Shown here piece by piece: positions 44,644 through 53,669 of a stretch of DNA of 64,000 nucleotides (positions are counted from its first letter, which is position 1; each line of letters opens with the position of its first letter). The position numbers and the translations under genes were made by a program. The notes under the pieces were generated by a model. That model did not search any database and was not told the origin of the DNA. It saw only the letters and a list, made by a program, of their open reading frames with translations. The stretch is from Lytechinus variegatus (Eukaryota; Echinodermata; Echinoidea; Temnopleuroida; Toxopneustidae), in the NCBI RefSeq assembly GCF_018143015.1, contig NC_054751.1, positions 32,688,347 through 32,752,346 on the forward strand. The letters are read 5' to 3'.

Positions 44644-45043
44644 TTGCTGATGTAGTTTACGGTACACCATGTGGAGTGTTATAGAAGCAGTGGATAGAAG
44701 AAGAGAAGGAAGTGGATAGGCGAGAAAGTGGAGGTTTGAGAATAGAGTATTCTTTCTTGAGAATAGTCCTGAAAAGGACTGTAAACCAGAAGGAATGTTG
44801 AGTGAGAACAGCTTGAGTAGTAGAGCTGATGAGGAGATGCTGGCTTGCGTCGGCGAGTAGAGATGATGAGTAGTAGAGAGACTCGACGTTTCGGACAGGT
44901 TGACTGTCCGTCTTCAGGAGTGAGTGTTCGCTCGGCGTGCGGCGGTACTTATGGCGTGCGTGCGGACGTGGGGGAAAGCTCTGGGCCGGCGGTCACGGCG
45001 GGCTGACGTCGTAGGTGGCGCTCTGTGTGTGGGTCGGCGGTTT
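44644..45043 (-). repeat. Left 400-base inverted arm of the Penelope-like element
   Basis: Begins TTGCTGATGTAGTTTACGG and ends at TCGGCGGTTT, where the match to the right arm stops. Inverse partner of 45663-46062, roughly 99% identical by eye. Confidence 0.93.
44881..44921 (-). ncRNA. Hammerhead-ribozyme-like motif, left arm (inverted copy)
   Basis: Exact reverse-complement counterpart of 45785-45825 on the minus strand: stem I GAGT/ACTC at the borders, core CTGAAGA (read inversely as TCTTCAG at 44911-44917), stem II CTGTCC/GGACAG, then GACGTTTC at 44885-44892. Same caveats. Confidence 0.65.
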
Positions 45044-45570
45044 ACATTGGGGAAACCGGCCGAGACTTCGACACCAGACTCAAGGAACACAAGACCCACC
45101 ACCGACGCAGCGACTGGGACCGATCCGCCATCGTCAAGCACGCACAACAAGAGAATCACCGCATAGAATGGGAAAGGAGCCACCTAATCACCAACATCCG
45201 GCACTGGAATACCAGAAGGGTCAGGGAAGCCATTGAGATACATCAACACAACACTGTGCCTCAAGACCCTGGCCTCCACATCAACAGCATCTGGCACCCA
45301 ATCCTACGTCACCATCAAACTTCTAACCAATCCACAAACAACCAGCCGTCCACCGTCACTCCACCGAGCCCTCCTACCCAACACAGCAGTCTGATTGCAT
45401 CACCAACTCAACCACGAACTCCGCCGACACACACACCACCGCCGCCGACACCTCGCTACAACCTCCGCCGACGACCCAACACCTCATCCGTACACCAGGC
45501 CACCCACTCACTCCCGCCGAAGCTCACCCGACGAGTCCGCCGGCCAACACGCACAGAACGCCACCATTGA
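45025..45570 (+). CDS. GIY-YIG endonuclease domain of a Penelope-like retroelement (partial)
   Basis: An open frame from GTG at 45025 to a stop at 45568-45570, with no upstream ATG, so it is the C-terminal remnant of a longer pol. It reads CGSAVYIGETGRDFDTRLKE, the Y-I-G...R-L-x-E-H signature of Penelope GIY-YIG nucleases, then SAIVKHAQQENHRIEWE, the REAIEIHQH block with the expected metal-binding Glu, and LHINSIWHPIL, which closes the domain in this family. After about residue 100 the frame becomes Pro/Thr-rich low complexity, likely non-functional read-through. In complete elements this nuclease nicks the target DNA for target-primed reverse transcription. Here it cannot act alone without the reverse transcriptase. 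Confidence 0.88.
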   Translation: MCGSAVYIGETGRDFDTRLKEHKTHHRRSDWDRSAIVKHAQQENHRIEWERSHLITNIRHWNTRRVREAIEIHQHNTVPQDPGLHINSIWHPILRHHQTSNQSTNNQPSTVTPPSPPTQHSSLIASPTQPRTPPTHTPPPPTPRYNLRRRPNTSSVHQATHSLPPKLTRRVRRPTRTERHH

Positions 45571-45662
45571 TGTACACACCGCCGACTCACACACACGCCG
45601 CCGTAACTCACGCCGCCCTCTACTCACCACGTCCGCATACGACGCCCACTCGTTTCCCGCCA

Positions 45663-46062
45663 AAACCGCCGACCCACACACAGAGCGCCACCTACGACGT
45701 CAACCCGCCGTGACCGCCGGCCCAGAGCTTTCCCCCACGTCCGCACGAACGCCATAAGTACCGCCGCACGCCAAGCGAACACTCACTCCTGAAGACGGAC
45801 AGTCAACCTGTCCGAAACGTCGAGTCTCTCTACTACTCATCATCTCTACTCGCCGACGCAAGCCAGCATCTCCTCATCAGCTCTACTACTCAAGCTGTTC
45901 TCACTCAACATTCCTTCTGGTTTACAGTCCTTTTCAGGACTATTCTCAAGAAAGAATACTCTATTCTCAAATCTCCACTTTCTCGCCTATCCACTTCCTT
46001 CTCTTCTTCTATCCACTGCTTCTATAACACTCCACATGGTGTACCGTAAACTACATCAGCAA
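45663..46062 (+). repeat. Right 400-base inverted arm of the Penelope-like element
   Basis: Begins AAACCGCCGACCCACACAC and ends GTAAACTACATCAGCAA. In the orientation of the GIY-YIG frame this is the native 3' end of the element. Confidence 0.93.
45785..45825 (+). ncRNA. Hammerhead-ribozyme-like motif, right arm
   Basis: Stem I ACTC (45785-45788) with GAGT (45822-45825); core CTGAAGA (45789-45795); one extra C (45796); stem II GGACAG/CTGTCC (45797-45802, 45808-45813) with a 5-base loop; GAA (45814-45816); self-complementary ACGT (45817-45820) as a minimal stem III; cleavage-site C at 45821. Penelope-like elements are known to carry such motifs with very short stem III that act as dimers. The extra C between the core and stem II, and the short stem I, leave activity unproven. 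Confidence 0.65.
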
Positions 46063-46540
46063 TAATGATATTCAGTTGTCATTCATTCATTCTTTGAATG
46101 CCTTTCCTCCAATTCTCTTTTGTCATCTTCATTCCTTCTCTATTCTCTCTTCAGGTGTTCCACTCATTTTTTCCCTCACCTGACTCCTTAGTTCTACTTC
46201 CATTATTACATAATCACCAGACATCTTTGTCATCTCATCTCATTCCTTATTGGTTTATCTTATGAATTGGGTTCTTACATTTTAGTTCGATCCTTCCATT
46301 TTCTTTACTTTGATTGGTTGTTATTTCTGATTTAAATATTTATGTAAATTATAGAATGATTTGATTTTAGCTGAGGCAAAGCAGCCCAGATATTAAACAG
46401 TGCACTACCAGACTTCTTCGGTTACAGTTCTATTTATTTGCGTCTTAGTTTCACTATTTCCCCTTCAGTTTGATAATTGAGTTTGCTGACTTAGAACTTT
46501 ATTTTCAACTCCAAATTTATAATTTTCTCAACCTTACAAC

Positions 46541-46571
46541 TGGTGGCAGCGGTGGGATTCGAACCCACGCC
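46541..46571 (+). promoter_or_regulatory. Primer binding site, 31-base complement to tRNA-Leu
   Basis: Starts TGGTGGCAGCGGTGGGATTC two bases after the LTR and continues through CGAACCCACGCC. From memory this pairs with the 3' 31 bases of a eukaryotic tRNA-Leu including CCA, well beyond the usual 18-19 bases that end at modified A58. Confidence 0.8.
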
Positions 46572-46585
46572 ATCGAAATGACTGG

Positions 46586-46789
46586 TGTCATTTTGCTATT
46601 TTGTTTATTTCCTTTATTCTTCAGCCGTTGTACATTTCTGTTCTGTCTAGACTTTAGTTCATTTGCATTTCTTTTCAGTACTGCCCTTGCAGTCTGAACT
46701 TAGGTTATTTGAGTTTAATGATATTCAGTTGTTTGCTGACTTAGAACTTTATTTTCTACCTCCATACTTATAATTTTTTCAACCTTACA
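46586..46789 (+). repeat. Second, internally deleted LTR copy in the leader
   Basis: TGTCATTTTGCTATTTTG through GATATTCAGTTG matches the LTR without its first bases; it then jumps to TTTGCTGACTTAGAAC and ends AACCTTACA, losing about 400 bases. It is followed by its own shorter primer-like site TGGTGGCAGCGTTGG at 46792. Confidence 0.9.
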
Positions 46790-46795
46790 ACTGGT

Positions 46796-47195
46796 GGCAG
46801 CGTTGGTTCGACATCTTCACACCATTTTTCAACTTTCCTCGGTTCCACAATTCAGTTTTGTCTGCATACTCATCTTTATCATCTGCTTTGGGAATAAACT
46901 TTTGCGTACCTCGTCTGTCTTTTTGGTCTACCCGGTGCTATCCAACAGCCAATCGTCTTTCTGCTCAACTTACCTGGTGAGTGACGACTCCTGTTTAGTC
47001 CTGAGTATATAAACCTACAGTACCTGGTCGAAGTGAAACCGCAATCATCTCTGAACTATATCCCGAATACCTATATTTGTCTGCTACTGCCTCTTTCTTC
47101 AGCCTGAAGACTCTCTTCACACCTTTAAGAGACTCTTCCCTCCTTTCCGACTGAACTTTTATTTTGCCACCCTATCCATTTGCTGTGATTCTATC
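46796..47195 (+). other. Untranslated leader of the LTR element
   Basis: About 400 bases between the second primer-like site and the ORF start. CT-rich, with no long frame conserved. Confidence 0.5.
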
Positions 47196-48278
47196 ATGTC
47201 ACGCAACTATTCTTTGGACACTAATGCCTTGCTATCACGTATCGATAGTTTGGAACGAGCCCTTCAACATCTTCAAGGCAATGTTACCCAACTTCAGGCA
47301 ATGTTGTCCACATCTGCCCGATCATCTCCAAATAATGTTGCCGCAACGATGTGCAACAAGACGACACAGACGGAGCCTTCTCACGTGTCTGCGCCAATGG
47401 ACCTTGATACTCTCAACCACCAAGTAAGTGAATTTCAGAATGAGGACAGAAATATTTCAATGCTGAAATACTTCCTAGAACATGACATTAAACCTAAAAC
47501 CAAGGAGATTGCTGATTTTGAGCCCCAAATGCGTCGACTCCTCTGGCAATACCAACGTTTCTTCCTGAAGGACGGCAAACTCTTCCGCAAACGAATGGCC
47601 TCTGATCGCACTACTGAACAGCACCAACTCGTCGTTCCAGCAAACATGGTTCCTGATGTCCTGATCGCTTTCCATCCGCTTGATAATCACACAACGTTAG
47701 AATGCTCAATTTCCACCATCTCTGAGCACTTCTTCTGGCCTAGCATGAAGCAAGACGCCACTCAATTTGCCACAACATGCAGCGCTTGTCAACTCGCACA
47801 AAGCCACGAATCATCAGCCAAACTGGACCAGATGCCAGCATCAGCCATCCACACTGCAGTTTGCGCCATAACTGAACTAACGAAAGATTTCATCAGACGC
47901 ACAGATCCACCTAGAAGTTTGAGACGGAAACAACATCGAAAGAATCGGCACAACTTTCGCAAACCACCAGCAGATCTCCAGCCACCATGTTCACCTCCGA
48001 GAGTTCACCATCCGCCATCACCAGAGAACCCCTGGAAAGATTTCTCTCGCATGCGCTCTTATTTCGCTCATCAAGATCACAGTACATCCTCATCGCCAAG
48101 AGACTACCGTTCGCGATCACCTCATACAAGGGACCATCACCACTATCATTCGCCACCAAGATACCGAGATTACTCACCTTCAAGAGAACTGTATCCTGAG
48201 AACCATGCCATCAACTCACCTGATAGAACTAGAGACTCATCTTCCATGCAGGTATACCTATCGTCATTCCTTTCATGA
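47196..48278 (+). CDS. Retrotransposon ORF: coiled coil, integrase-type H2C2 zinc finger, RS-like tail (360 aa)
   Basis: Intact frame from ATG at 47196 to TGA. Residues about 8-37 form a Leu-rich, probably coiled-coil stretch (LLSRIDSLERALQHLQ). Residues 120-200 resemble the linker and H2C2 finger at the start of gypsy-type integrases: FFLKDGKLFRKR, then H160, H165, FFWPSMKQDA, and C195-x2-C198. The DDE catalytic core that should follow is missing; instead there is a basic segment (RSLRRKQHRKNRH) and an Arg/Ser/Pro/His/Tyr-rich tail with RSRSPHTRDHHHYHSPPRY. So the ORF seems to join two ends of a pol/gag region around a large in-frame deletion, yet has stayed open. A possible splice donor (CAG|GTATAC) lies near its 3' end. 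No cellular function is claimed. Confidence 0.75.
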   Translation: MSRNYSLDTNALLSRIDSLERALQHLQGNVTQLQAMLSTSARSSPNNVAATMCNKTTQTEPSHVSAPMDLDTLNHQVSEFQNEDRNISMLKYFLEHDIKPKTKEIADFEPQMRRLLWQYQRFFLKDGKLFRKRMASDRTTEQHQLVVPANMVPDVLIAFHPLDNHTTLECSISTISEHFFWPSMKQDATQFATTCSACQLAQSHESSAKLDQMPASAIHTAVCAITELTKDFIRRTDPPRSLRRKQHRKNRHNFRKPPADLQPPCSPPRVHHPPSPENPWKDFSRMRSYFAHQDHSTSSSPRDYRSRSPHTRDHHHYHSPPRYRDYSPSRELYPENHAINSPDRTRDSSSMQVYLSSFLS

Positions 48279-49554
48279 ACATTCCCCAGTTTGAACAATT
48301 ACTCTTGAAATGAGAAACTCTTTGAACTCGGTGCTCTTATGCCATTTGCAAACTTTTTAAAAGTCTTAATGATCTTTGGTATGATTTCGGAACTATATAT
48401 GTGCAATTTCAAAAGAAAACCTATTGCTTAAGAACCTTTTCAGAAGGTGCCAAGCATTTCATGTGCGTTTATGTGTGTTTTACTCTGAACGCAAATATAC
48501 ATGTATCTTGAGTGTATTTTTTTAATGTTCTCAAAATGCTTCAATAAAACCTTTTACAAGGGCATCATTTAAAAAAAAAAAAACTTTAACAGAGAATTTC
48601 AACTTTGTGATACAGTACAGTCATTACAAAGTTTTGAATTTGTCCCCCCCAAAAAAGGGACATAAAAAAAATTGTTTTATTGTCAAAATTACTATCGTCT
48701 ATTTTTACCTTCATTACAGCTCATTAAACAAGTTTATTGAAGCATTCACTTTTGAAAAGTTTAGAAAACATTTGTGCTTATACATGTATCTCAAAGTTAC
48801 AAAATTCTCAATTGTCTTTTAAAAGTAAAATTGGTAAAGTAAACATAATTACATATTTGCCACACCCACTCTGTTATCTATATGAATTTTTATTCTGCAG
48901 TAATTTTAGTTTATTTGATCAACTTCAATGTCAAATTTCAGTATTTTATCTTGTACTTTTTGATATTCATTGTTCATTTGAGCTGTCACAATTATTTCAT
49001 TTGTCTTGTGCTCTCATATATTTTTTTTCCCATTTTTTTCATAAGTCCAGGAGACATGATTTTTTTTTCAAGTTGGCAAGACATGCATAATTTTATTTAA
49101 CCAAAGAGGAAATTTTAGATTAAATTTGAAATATATATATTCATTGATTATAACAAATTTATCTTTTCTGAAATAAAACAAAATGTTATTTTTTTCCTTA
49201 AAACAGTATTTCATTTCATTGCATGCAAGTAAAGATACATTGAAATTATTTGCATGTTCATTTATTTTTTTTACTGAAGCATGTAGTAATTTTTTTAATG
49301 AAGTTAAGCATATCATGCCAAAAATGAAAAGGTCAAAATTTTACTAGATTATTTTTTTCTTCAAATTCTCTCATTCTCTCCTGGTTTTGTATTTATGTAT
49401 TGTAAATATTGAATTTTATTGTGTGATTTTTGTTTCAATATTATGTAAATAATGTTAAATGTTAAAGTTGTTATTCTGGTCTTGCCGAAACTGATAATTA
49501 TTTTACTTTTGATTTTTAAAAATTGAGGACAATTTTTTGTAAGGAGAAAGTTTA
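48279..49554 (+). other. Non-coding 3' internal region of the LTR element
   Basis: Very AT-rich, with many T-runs and no recognisable domain. A long 3' non-coding region before the purine tract is common in non-autonomous LTR elements. Confidence 0.5.
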
Positions 49555-50177
49555 TGTAGGATGGTTATTTTGTCATTTTGCTATTTTGTTTATTTCCTTT
49601 ATTCTTCAGCTGTTGTACATTTCTGTTCTGTCTAGACTTTAGTTCATTTGCATTTCTTTTCAGTACTGCCCTTGCAGTCTGAACTTAGGTTATTTGAGTT
49701 TAATGATATTCAGTTGTCATTCATTCATTCTTTGAATGCCTTTCCTCCAATTCTCTTTTGTCATCTTCATTCCTTCTCTATTCTCTCTTCAGGTGTTCCA
49801 CTCATTCCATCCCTCACCTGACTCCTTAGTTCTACTTCCATTATTACATAATCACCAGACATCTTTGTCATCTCATCTCATTCCTTATTGGTTTATCTTA
49901 TGAATTGGGTTATATACATTTTAGTTCGATCCTTCCATTTTCTTTACTTTGATTGGTTGTTATTTCTGATTTAAATATTTATGTAAATTATAGAATGATT
50001 TGATTTTAGCTGAGGCAAAGCAGCCCAGATATTAAACAGTGCACTACCAGACTTCTTCGGTTACAGTTCTATTTATTTGCGTCTTAGTTTCACTATTTCC
50101 CCTTCAGTTTGATAATTGAGTTTGCTGACTTAGAACTTTATTTTCAACTCCAAATTTATAATTTTCTCAACCTTACA
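49555..50177 (+). repeat. 3' LTR, intact
   Basis: 623 bases from TGTAGGATGG to CAACCTTACA. Preceded by a purine-rich tract and followed by the GAAA duplication. Confidence 0.93.
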
Positions 50178-50181
50178 GAAA

Positions 50182-50396
50182 TATTGTACTTTTTTATTAA
50201 ATACGACACGAATTTTGAACCTTCCTCTTTTTAAATGAGGAACCTGTTTGCTCATGGTTGTCTATAGCCCGGTTGTTTATAGTATGAGCTGAAAAACGGA
50301 AGAAGTTGCCTATATAGGCCTATATGACAGCAGAAATTAGTATATAGATTTTACCCGCCCGGTAGGTAATATTGTAACTCCTTTTATTACAATGAT
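50182..50396. other. Short gene-free stretch after the LTR element
   Basis: AT-rich sequence between the 3' LTR flank and the LINE fragment; nothing recognised. Confidence 0.3.
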
Positions 50397-50540
50397 TTAA
50401 AACATTGGAATTCTCTTCCCAATGATATAAAGGAAATACGAAAATTTTTGCATTTTAAGAGGAAATTGAAAGAATATCTTTCACTTGAGAATCAATTAGA
50501 GAAGATGGAACTGAAATGTTATATGGTTGATTTAGCCTGA
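50397..50540 (+). pseudogene. LINE reverse-transcriptase C-terminus, fragment 1
   Basis: Frame KHWNSLPNDIKEIRKFLHFK then RKLKEYLSLENQ to a stop near 50539. The W-N-S-L-P...F-K-x-x-L-K-x-Y-L pattern is the usual C-terminal end of non-LTR retrotransposon ORF2 (Jockey/CR1-like). The 3' UTR seems to resume at about 51340, beyond the MITE at 50769-51253. Confidence 0.7.
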
Positions 50541-50768
50541 ATACTGACCACGATCTTTTCTCTTTTCTACCAGGTATTATTATTTATTTTACGTAGTTTG
50601 ATTGAAGTTTTTCTATCGATATGTCCTTTCTTCTATTCTTTCTATTTCTTTGCTCTCTTCCTTCTATTCTCCTCTTCGTGTTGTTATCATTTTCGCTGTT
50701 TGCTATATTGTATCCTTATTCTTTTTCTTCCTCATCCTTTTTCTTTCGTAATTCTCCTTCTCTCCCCC

Positions 50769-51253
50769 GGGGGGGGGGAGGCAGTCAAATATATTGCTGT
50801 ATACACACGCGTGACCAAGGAATTTCCAAACACCCCCTAAACGAGATTTTCTCTGTTTTTCGCGGTCTTTATTCGCACATTTTGGCCCCTAGCTAAACAA
50901 GTTGTCGCCAAAATATGACCTCGGGGAAAAGCTTGGCAGAAAAAAAACATACCCTAAACACATTTGGCTATATAGTCTTAGAAAAAAAAGCTTTGGGGGA
51001 AAAACCATACCCTACGTTTGACCCCGCGATTGACCATTGACCAGTCTATCAAAGCCACCCTTTTTCTTGAAAATTTGTGTATTTTATATAACGAGTCCAC
51101 GCGCGGACCGCGTCCAAAACTGAAAAACATCCATTTTAACGCGTCTTTTGGTCATGCATGTGTACAGCAATGGTTGGGCCTTTCACCTGAGAAGGATCCG
51201 TTTATGCTGTTAGCAATTAGTGCCTGTTAGCAATTAGTACCCCCCCCCCCCCC
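50769..51253. mobile_element. MITE bounded by G-run and C-run, copy 2
   Basis: Starts with a G-run and GGCAGTCAAATATATTGCTG at about 50780; the interior matches 8631-9096 in the opposite orientation (ACACCCCCTAAACGAG blocks); the other TIR side is GCATGTGTACAGCAATG near 51156. The final C-run at 51240 is joined to GCTTCTGCGGCCCCTG, which looks like the end of a different (hAT-like) element. It interrupts LINE-derived sequence. Confidence 0.7.
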
Positions 51254-51339
51254 GCTTCTGCGGCCCCTGTATATTATCTCTATATCTTATTTATTGGTAA
51301 AAGTAAATTCTGAATTTTTTCTTCGTTTTTTAATATGTA

Positions 51340-51512
51340 AATAGTATAATTTTACCATTTTATTATCTTAATTCTATAGGCCTATGTCGAGGACCCCTCT
51401 AGAAATAAGCTTCCGAGCTTTCGTGGATCATCATATGCAAGCCTGCTGTTTTTAATGCTACTGTATAGGTTATGATGACTTACCAAATAAAAATCAATCA
51501 ATGAAATCGTGC
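51340..51512 (+). repeat. Probable LINE 3' UTR and tail
   Basis: Contains GAGGACCCCTCTAGAAATAA and GCTTCCGAGCTTTCGTGGAT, ending ACCAAATAAAAATCAATCAA. It has the look of a LINE 3' end, and is likely the remainder of the copy at 50397-50540. Confidence 0.5.
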
Positions 51513-53237
51513 TGACCCACGTACGGAAATAAAAGGAAGTGCGGAAATCATTGTTGCGTGATCAATTTGAAGAAAAAAAAGAAGAGAGATGACTTATATA
51601 CTCTACATACATTAGGGCATGGAATGATTCCATGCTCTAATATACATTAACTTTAACTGGCAAGAAATATTAGTCCTATCAGCCGAGATAAAGCTATCTT
51701 TTTTCCCTTTCCTCCCTTCGCTCATTCCCTTTCTCCTCTCATCTTTTTTTTTCTTTTTGGGGATGTTTGGAGGAGCCGGGCGACCGCCCCCATGGCGGCC
51801 CCCTGGCTACGCGCCTGTGCCCCCACACAATTCGGACTACGTTTTGGGTTATGAAGTTTGCATGATTTGGTAGTATTATTCCAAAGAATGTTTGTAAAAT
51901 ATTCATTAAAATTATTTGTAAGACAAACTTGGTCAAATCTTAATCTGCAGGCTGGTTTTATTTCTACTATAGCTGTAATCTACCCGTTCGTGGCTTGACT
52001 CTCAGAATTTAATATTTCTACCACTGCCTGCGATTACTAAAACTTTTTTATTCACTGGTGCTAAACATTTAACCTAGCTGAAAATCTGTGATGGGTCACA
52101 GGCTTGATGTAGAACTGTTAGAAGCTTGAAAACAAATTTGAAGAGAAGGAAATTCCCGAGAGATTAAGCAAGCTTCATTTTCTTGCTTCATTTCATGAAG
52201 CAAGCATCATGAAGCAAGCTTCATTTCCCGATTCTTTTTTAAATTGAAATTGAGGATACCATGCACGAAGCTCGTATTATAATGGAGGAAGTGGGACTCT
52301 GCGACGATTTCGCATCTCTATGTCTAACTAACTAAGACCAGAGATTGATCAGGACGAGATGCCTAATTAGCTAAAAGATCTTCCCGTAAGCTCAAATACT
52401 CCAGTGTCTTTTTTTTAGGACTAGGTGTTCTTTTGATTTAGCAGAAATATAACGATTCTAACTTCTAAGCTCTTGCGTTAGCTCTGCGAGTGCGACTGCG
52501 AGGCTAGCCCGTGATGACACCGCGCTGTCCACGTCCAATTTGTATAGCATGCAACTTGGGGAGATTGTGTTGCAACACTTGCTCGATCACTCGCAGGTAT
52601 TACGCAATCAGCTCATCCTCGTAATCAAGCAATAAATAGCCAGCAGTTTATATATAGTAGGAATAGTAGATGGAAATCATGAACTAGCACTAGCAGGCAA
52701 CTGAAGGCATTATCGTGATATTGGGAACCACCATTCACTTCATACAGCAGCGCTTTATTCAGTCACACGCACGGTTCCCTATTTCCACCTCCATTCACTT
52801 TGTACACAAGTGCGTGTACACAAATCTACGAGTGGTTCCCAAAACCACGATTTGGCCCAACTGAACTGGTAAGCAATCCCCAGGCCGGCAGTAAAGGTAG
52901 CAGATTGTTGAATTACAATTTTACATTTGCAGATCTGTTATGGGTTTTAATTAAGGCGCGTAGATCTACTGGTACCATAGTCAAGTAATAGATGTTTTAC
53001 TTTAGTCAGATAGTCTATATCTAACGTTAGATATGAATATTTATGCCTACATGATCTAGCTAAGTTAGACTGGGCTATAGAGTCATGAGAGTATTTTTAT
53101 TTACATAAAAATCAAATGAATAGGCCTAGACCTCGGTATAGATCTAAATCATTTACCAATACCATGTTTTGCAATGATTTAGGTTAGAACTTTTGATTGG
53201 TTTTCAGACTTCTCTACGTGTTGCTCTATTTTTGCAG
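51513..53237. other. Intergenic region upstream of EXD3, with a candidate 5' UTR exon
   Basis: Includes a transposon-end-like GGCGGCCCCCTGGCTACGCG at about 51793 and a local inverted repeat of TTGCTTCATTTCATGAAGCA at about 52173. A CpG-enriched segment at about 52480-52560 may be the promoter. A good donor AACTG|GTAAGC at 52868/52869 could pair with the acceptor TTTTTGCAG at 53237 as the first EXD3 intron. No transcript evidence. Confidence 0.35.
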
Positions 53238-53333
53238 TTAGATGTTACCAAAATTGAAGCAAGAAAAAACAACTAGGCCTATGGTTTCATCCACGTCCAC
53301 CCTGAACTCAACAATATAGAACAAAAAGCAACA

Positions 53334-53669
53334 ATGATGAGTGATCCAAAAGGTAGTAGAACTAAAGGTAGCAGAGTATCCGATTCTTCAGGTAAAGCCT
53401 GGGTTCCAAGAGCACCAAAGGATGAGAAGCCAAGGTTTGAAGTTTGGCTGGAGCCAATGGAAGACCTTTGGGAGGAGCAGAAGAAGCCTCAAGTATGCAG
53501 GATGTTCCATGAAGCACTATCATCAATGGAACAGAGGGTACACCATTCGTTTGTCTTAGACCTGATAGATCACAGTCGGGATTTACGCAAGAGAAAGCCG
53601 GATACACTTGCACTTTTCATCTTGAAGGAGTTTGATGCCATGCTCAATATCAAGAAAATGGCTAAAGAG
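53334..53669 (+). CDS. EXD3: EXD3 exon 1 (start codon)
   Basis: MMSDPKGSRTKGSRVSDSSG start; the second ATG is three bases later. Preceded by acceptor TTTTTGCAG at 53237, so the transcript likely has an upstream UTR exon. End chosen at KKMAKE before GTGACT; the donor is the least certain border in this gene. Confidence 0.75.

Larger units (their letters stand above)
44609..46062 (+). mobile_element. Penelope-like element (5'-truncated) with 400-bp inverted arms, nested in the 5' LTR
   Basis: Inserted in the LTR with a 13-base target duplication TAATGATATTCAG (44596-44608 and 46063-46075). Arms 44644-45043 and 45663-46062 are both 400 bases and inversely identical except for a handful of substitutions. 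The unique centre holds a GIY-YIG endonuclease frame (45025-45570) typical of Penelope-like retroelements; the reverse transcriptase is absent. Each arm has a hammerhead-ribozyme-like core. Left of the left arm are 35 further bases (44609-44643) not mirrored at the right. The interior is GC-rich against an AT-rich host. Confidence 0.88.
44450..46538 (+). repeat. 5' LTR, split by a nested insertion
   Basis: LTR sequence runs 44450-44608, is interrupted to 46063-46075 (target duplication), and resumes to TTACA at 46538. Differences from the 3' LTR are scattered point changes such as TTCAGCCGTTG for TTCAGCTGTTG. Confidence 0.92.
44450..50177 (+). mobile_element. LTR retrotransposon (gypsy-like, non-autonomous) with GAAA target duplication
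   Basis: LTRs begin TGTAGGATGGTTATTTTG and end CTCAACCTTACA. The intact 3' LTR is 49555-50177 (623 bases); the 5' LTR spans 44450-46538 because a Penelope-like element was inserted, and removing that insertion with one target copy leaves the same 623 bases. Flanks share GAAA (44446-44449 and 50178-50181). A primer site complementary to tRNA-Leu follows the 5' LTR at 46541, and the purine tract AAGGAGAAAG precedes the 3' LTR at about 49541. LTR differences are few, so the insertion is fairly young. Between them is one intact ORF (47196-48278) with an integrase-type zinc finger; no reverse transcriptase, RNase H or protease is found, so it must depend on another element. Confidence 0.93.

Noticed and set aside
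45395..45757. 120-codon frame overlapping the GIY-YIG ORF
   Set aside because: Product of the CACCGCCGAC low-complexity sequence in another frame; no domain similarity.
46470..46697. Short frame reading GGSGGIRTHAIEMTG
   Set aside because: It is the tRNA-Leu-complementary primer site and LTR sequence read as protein, not a gene.
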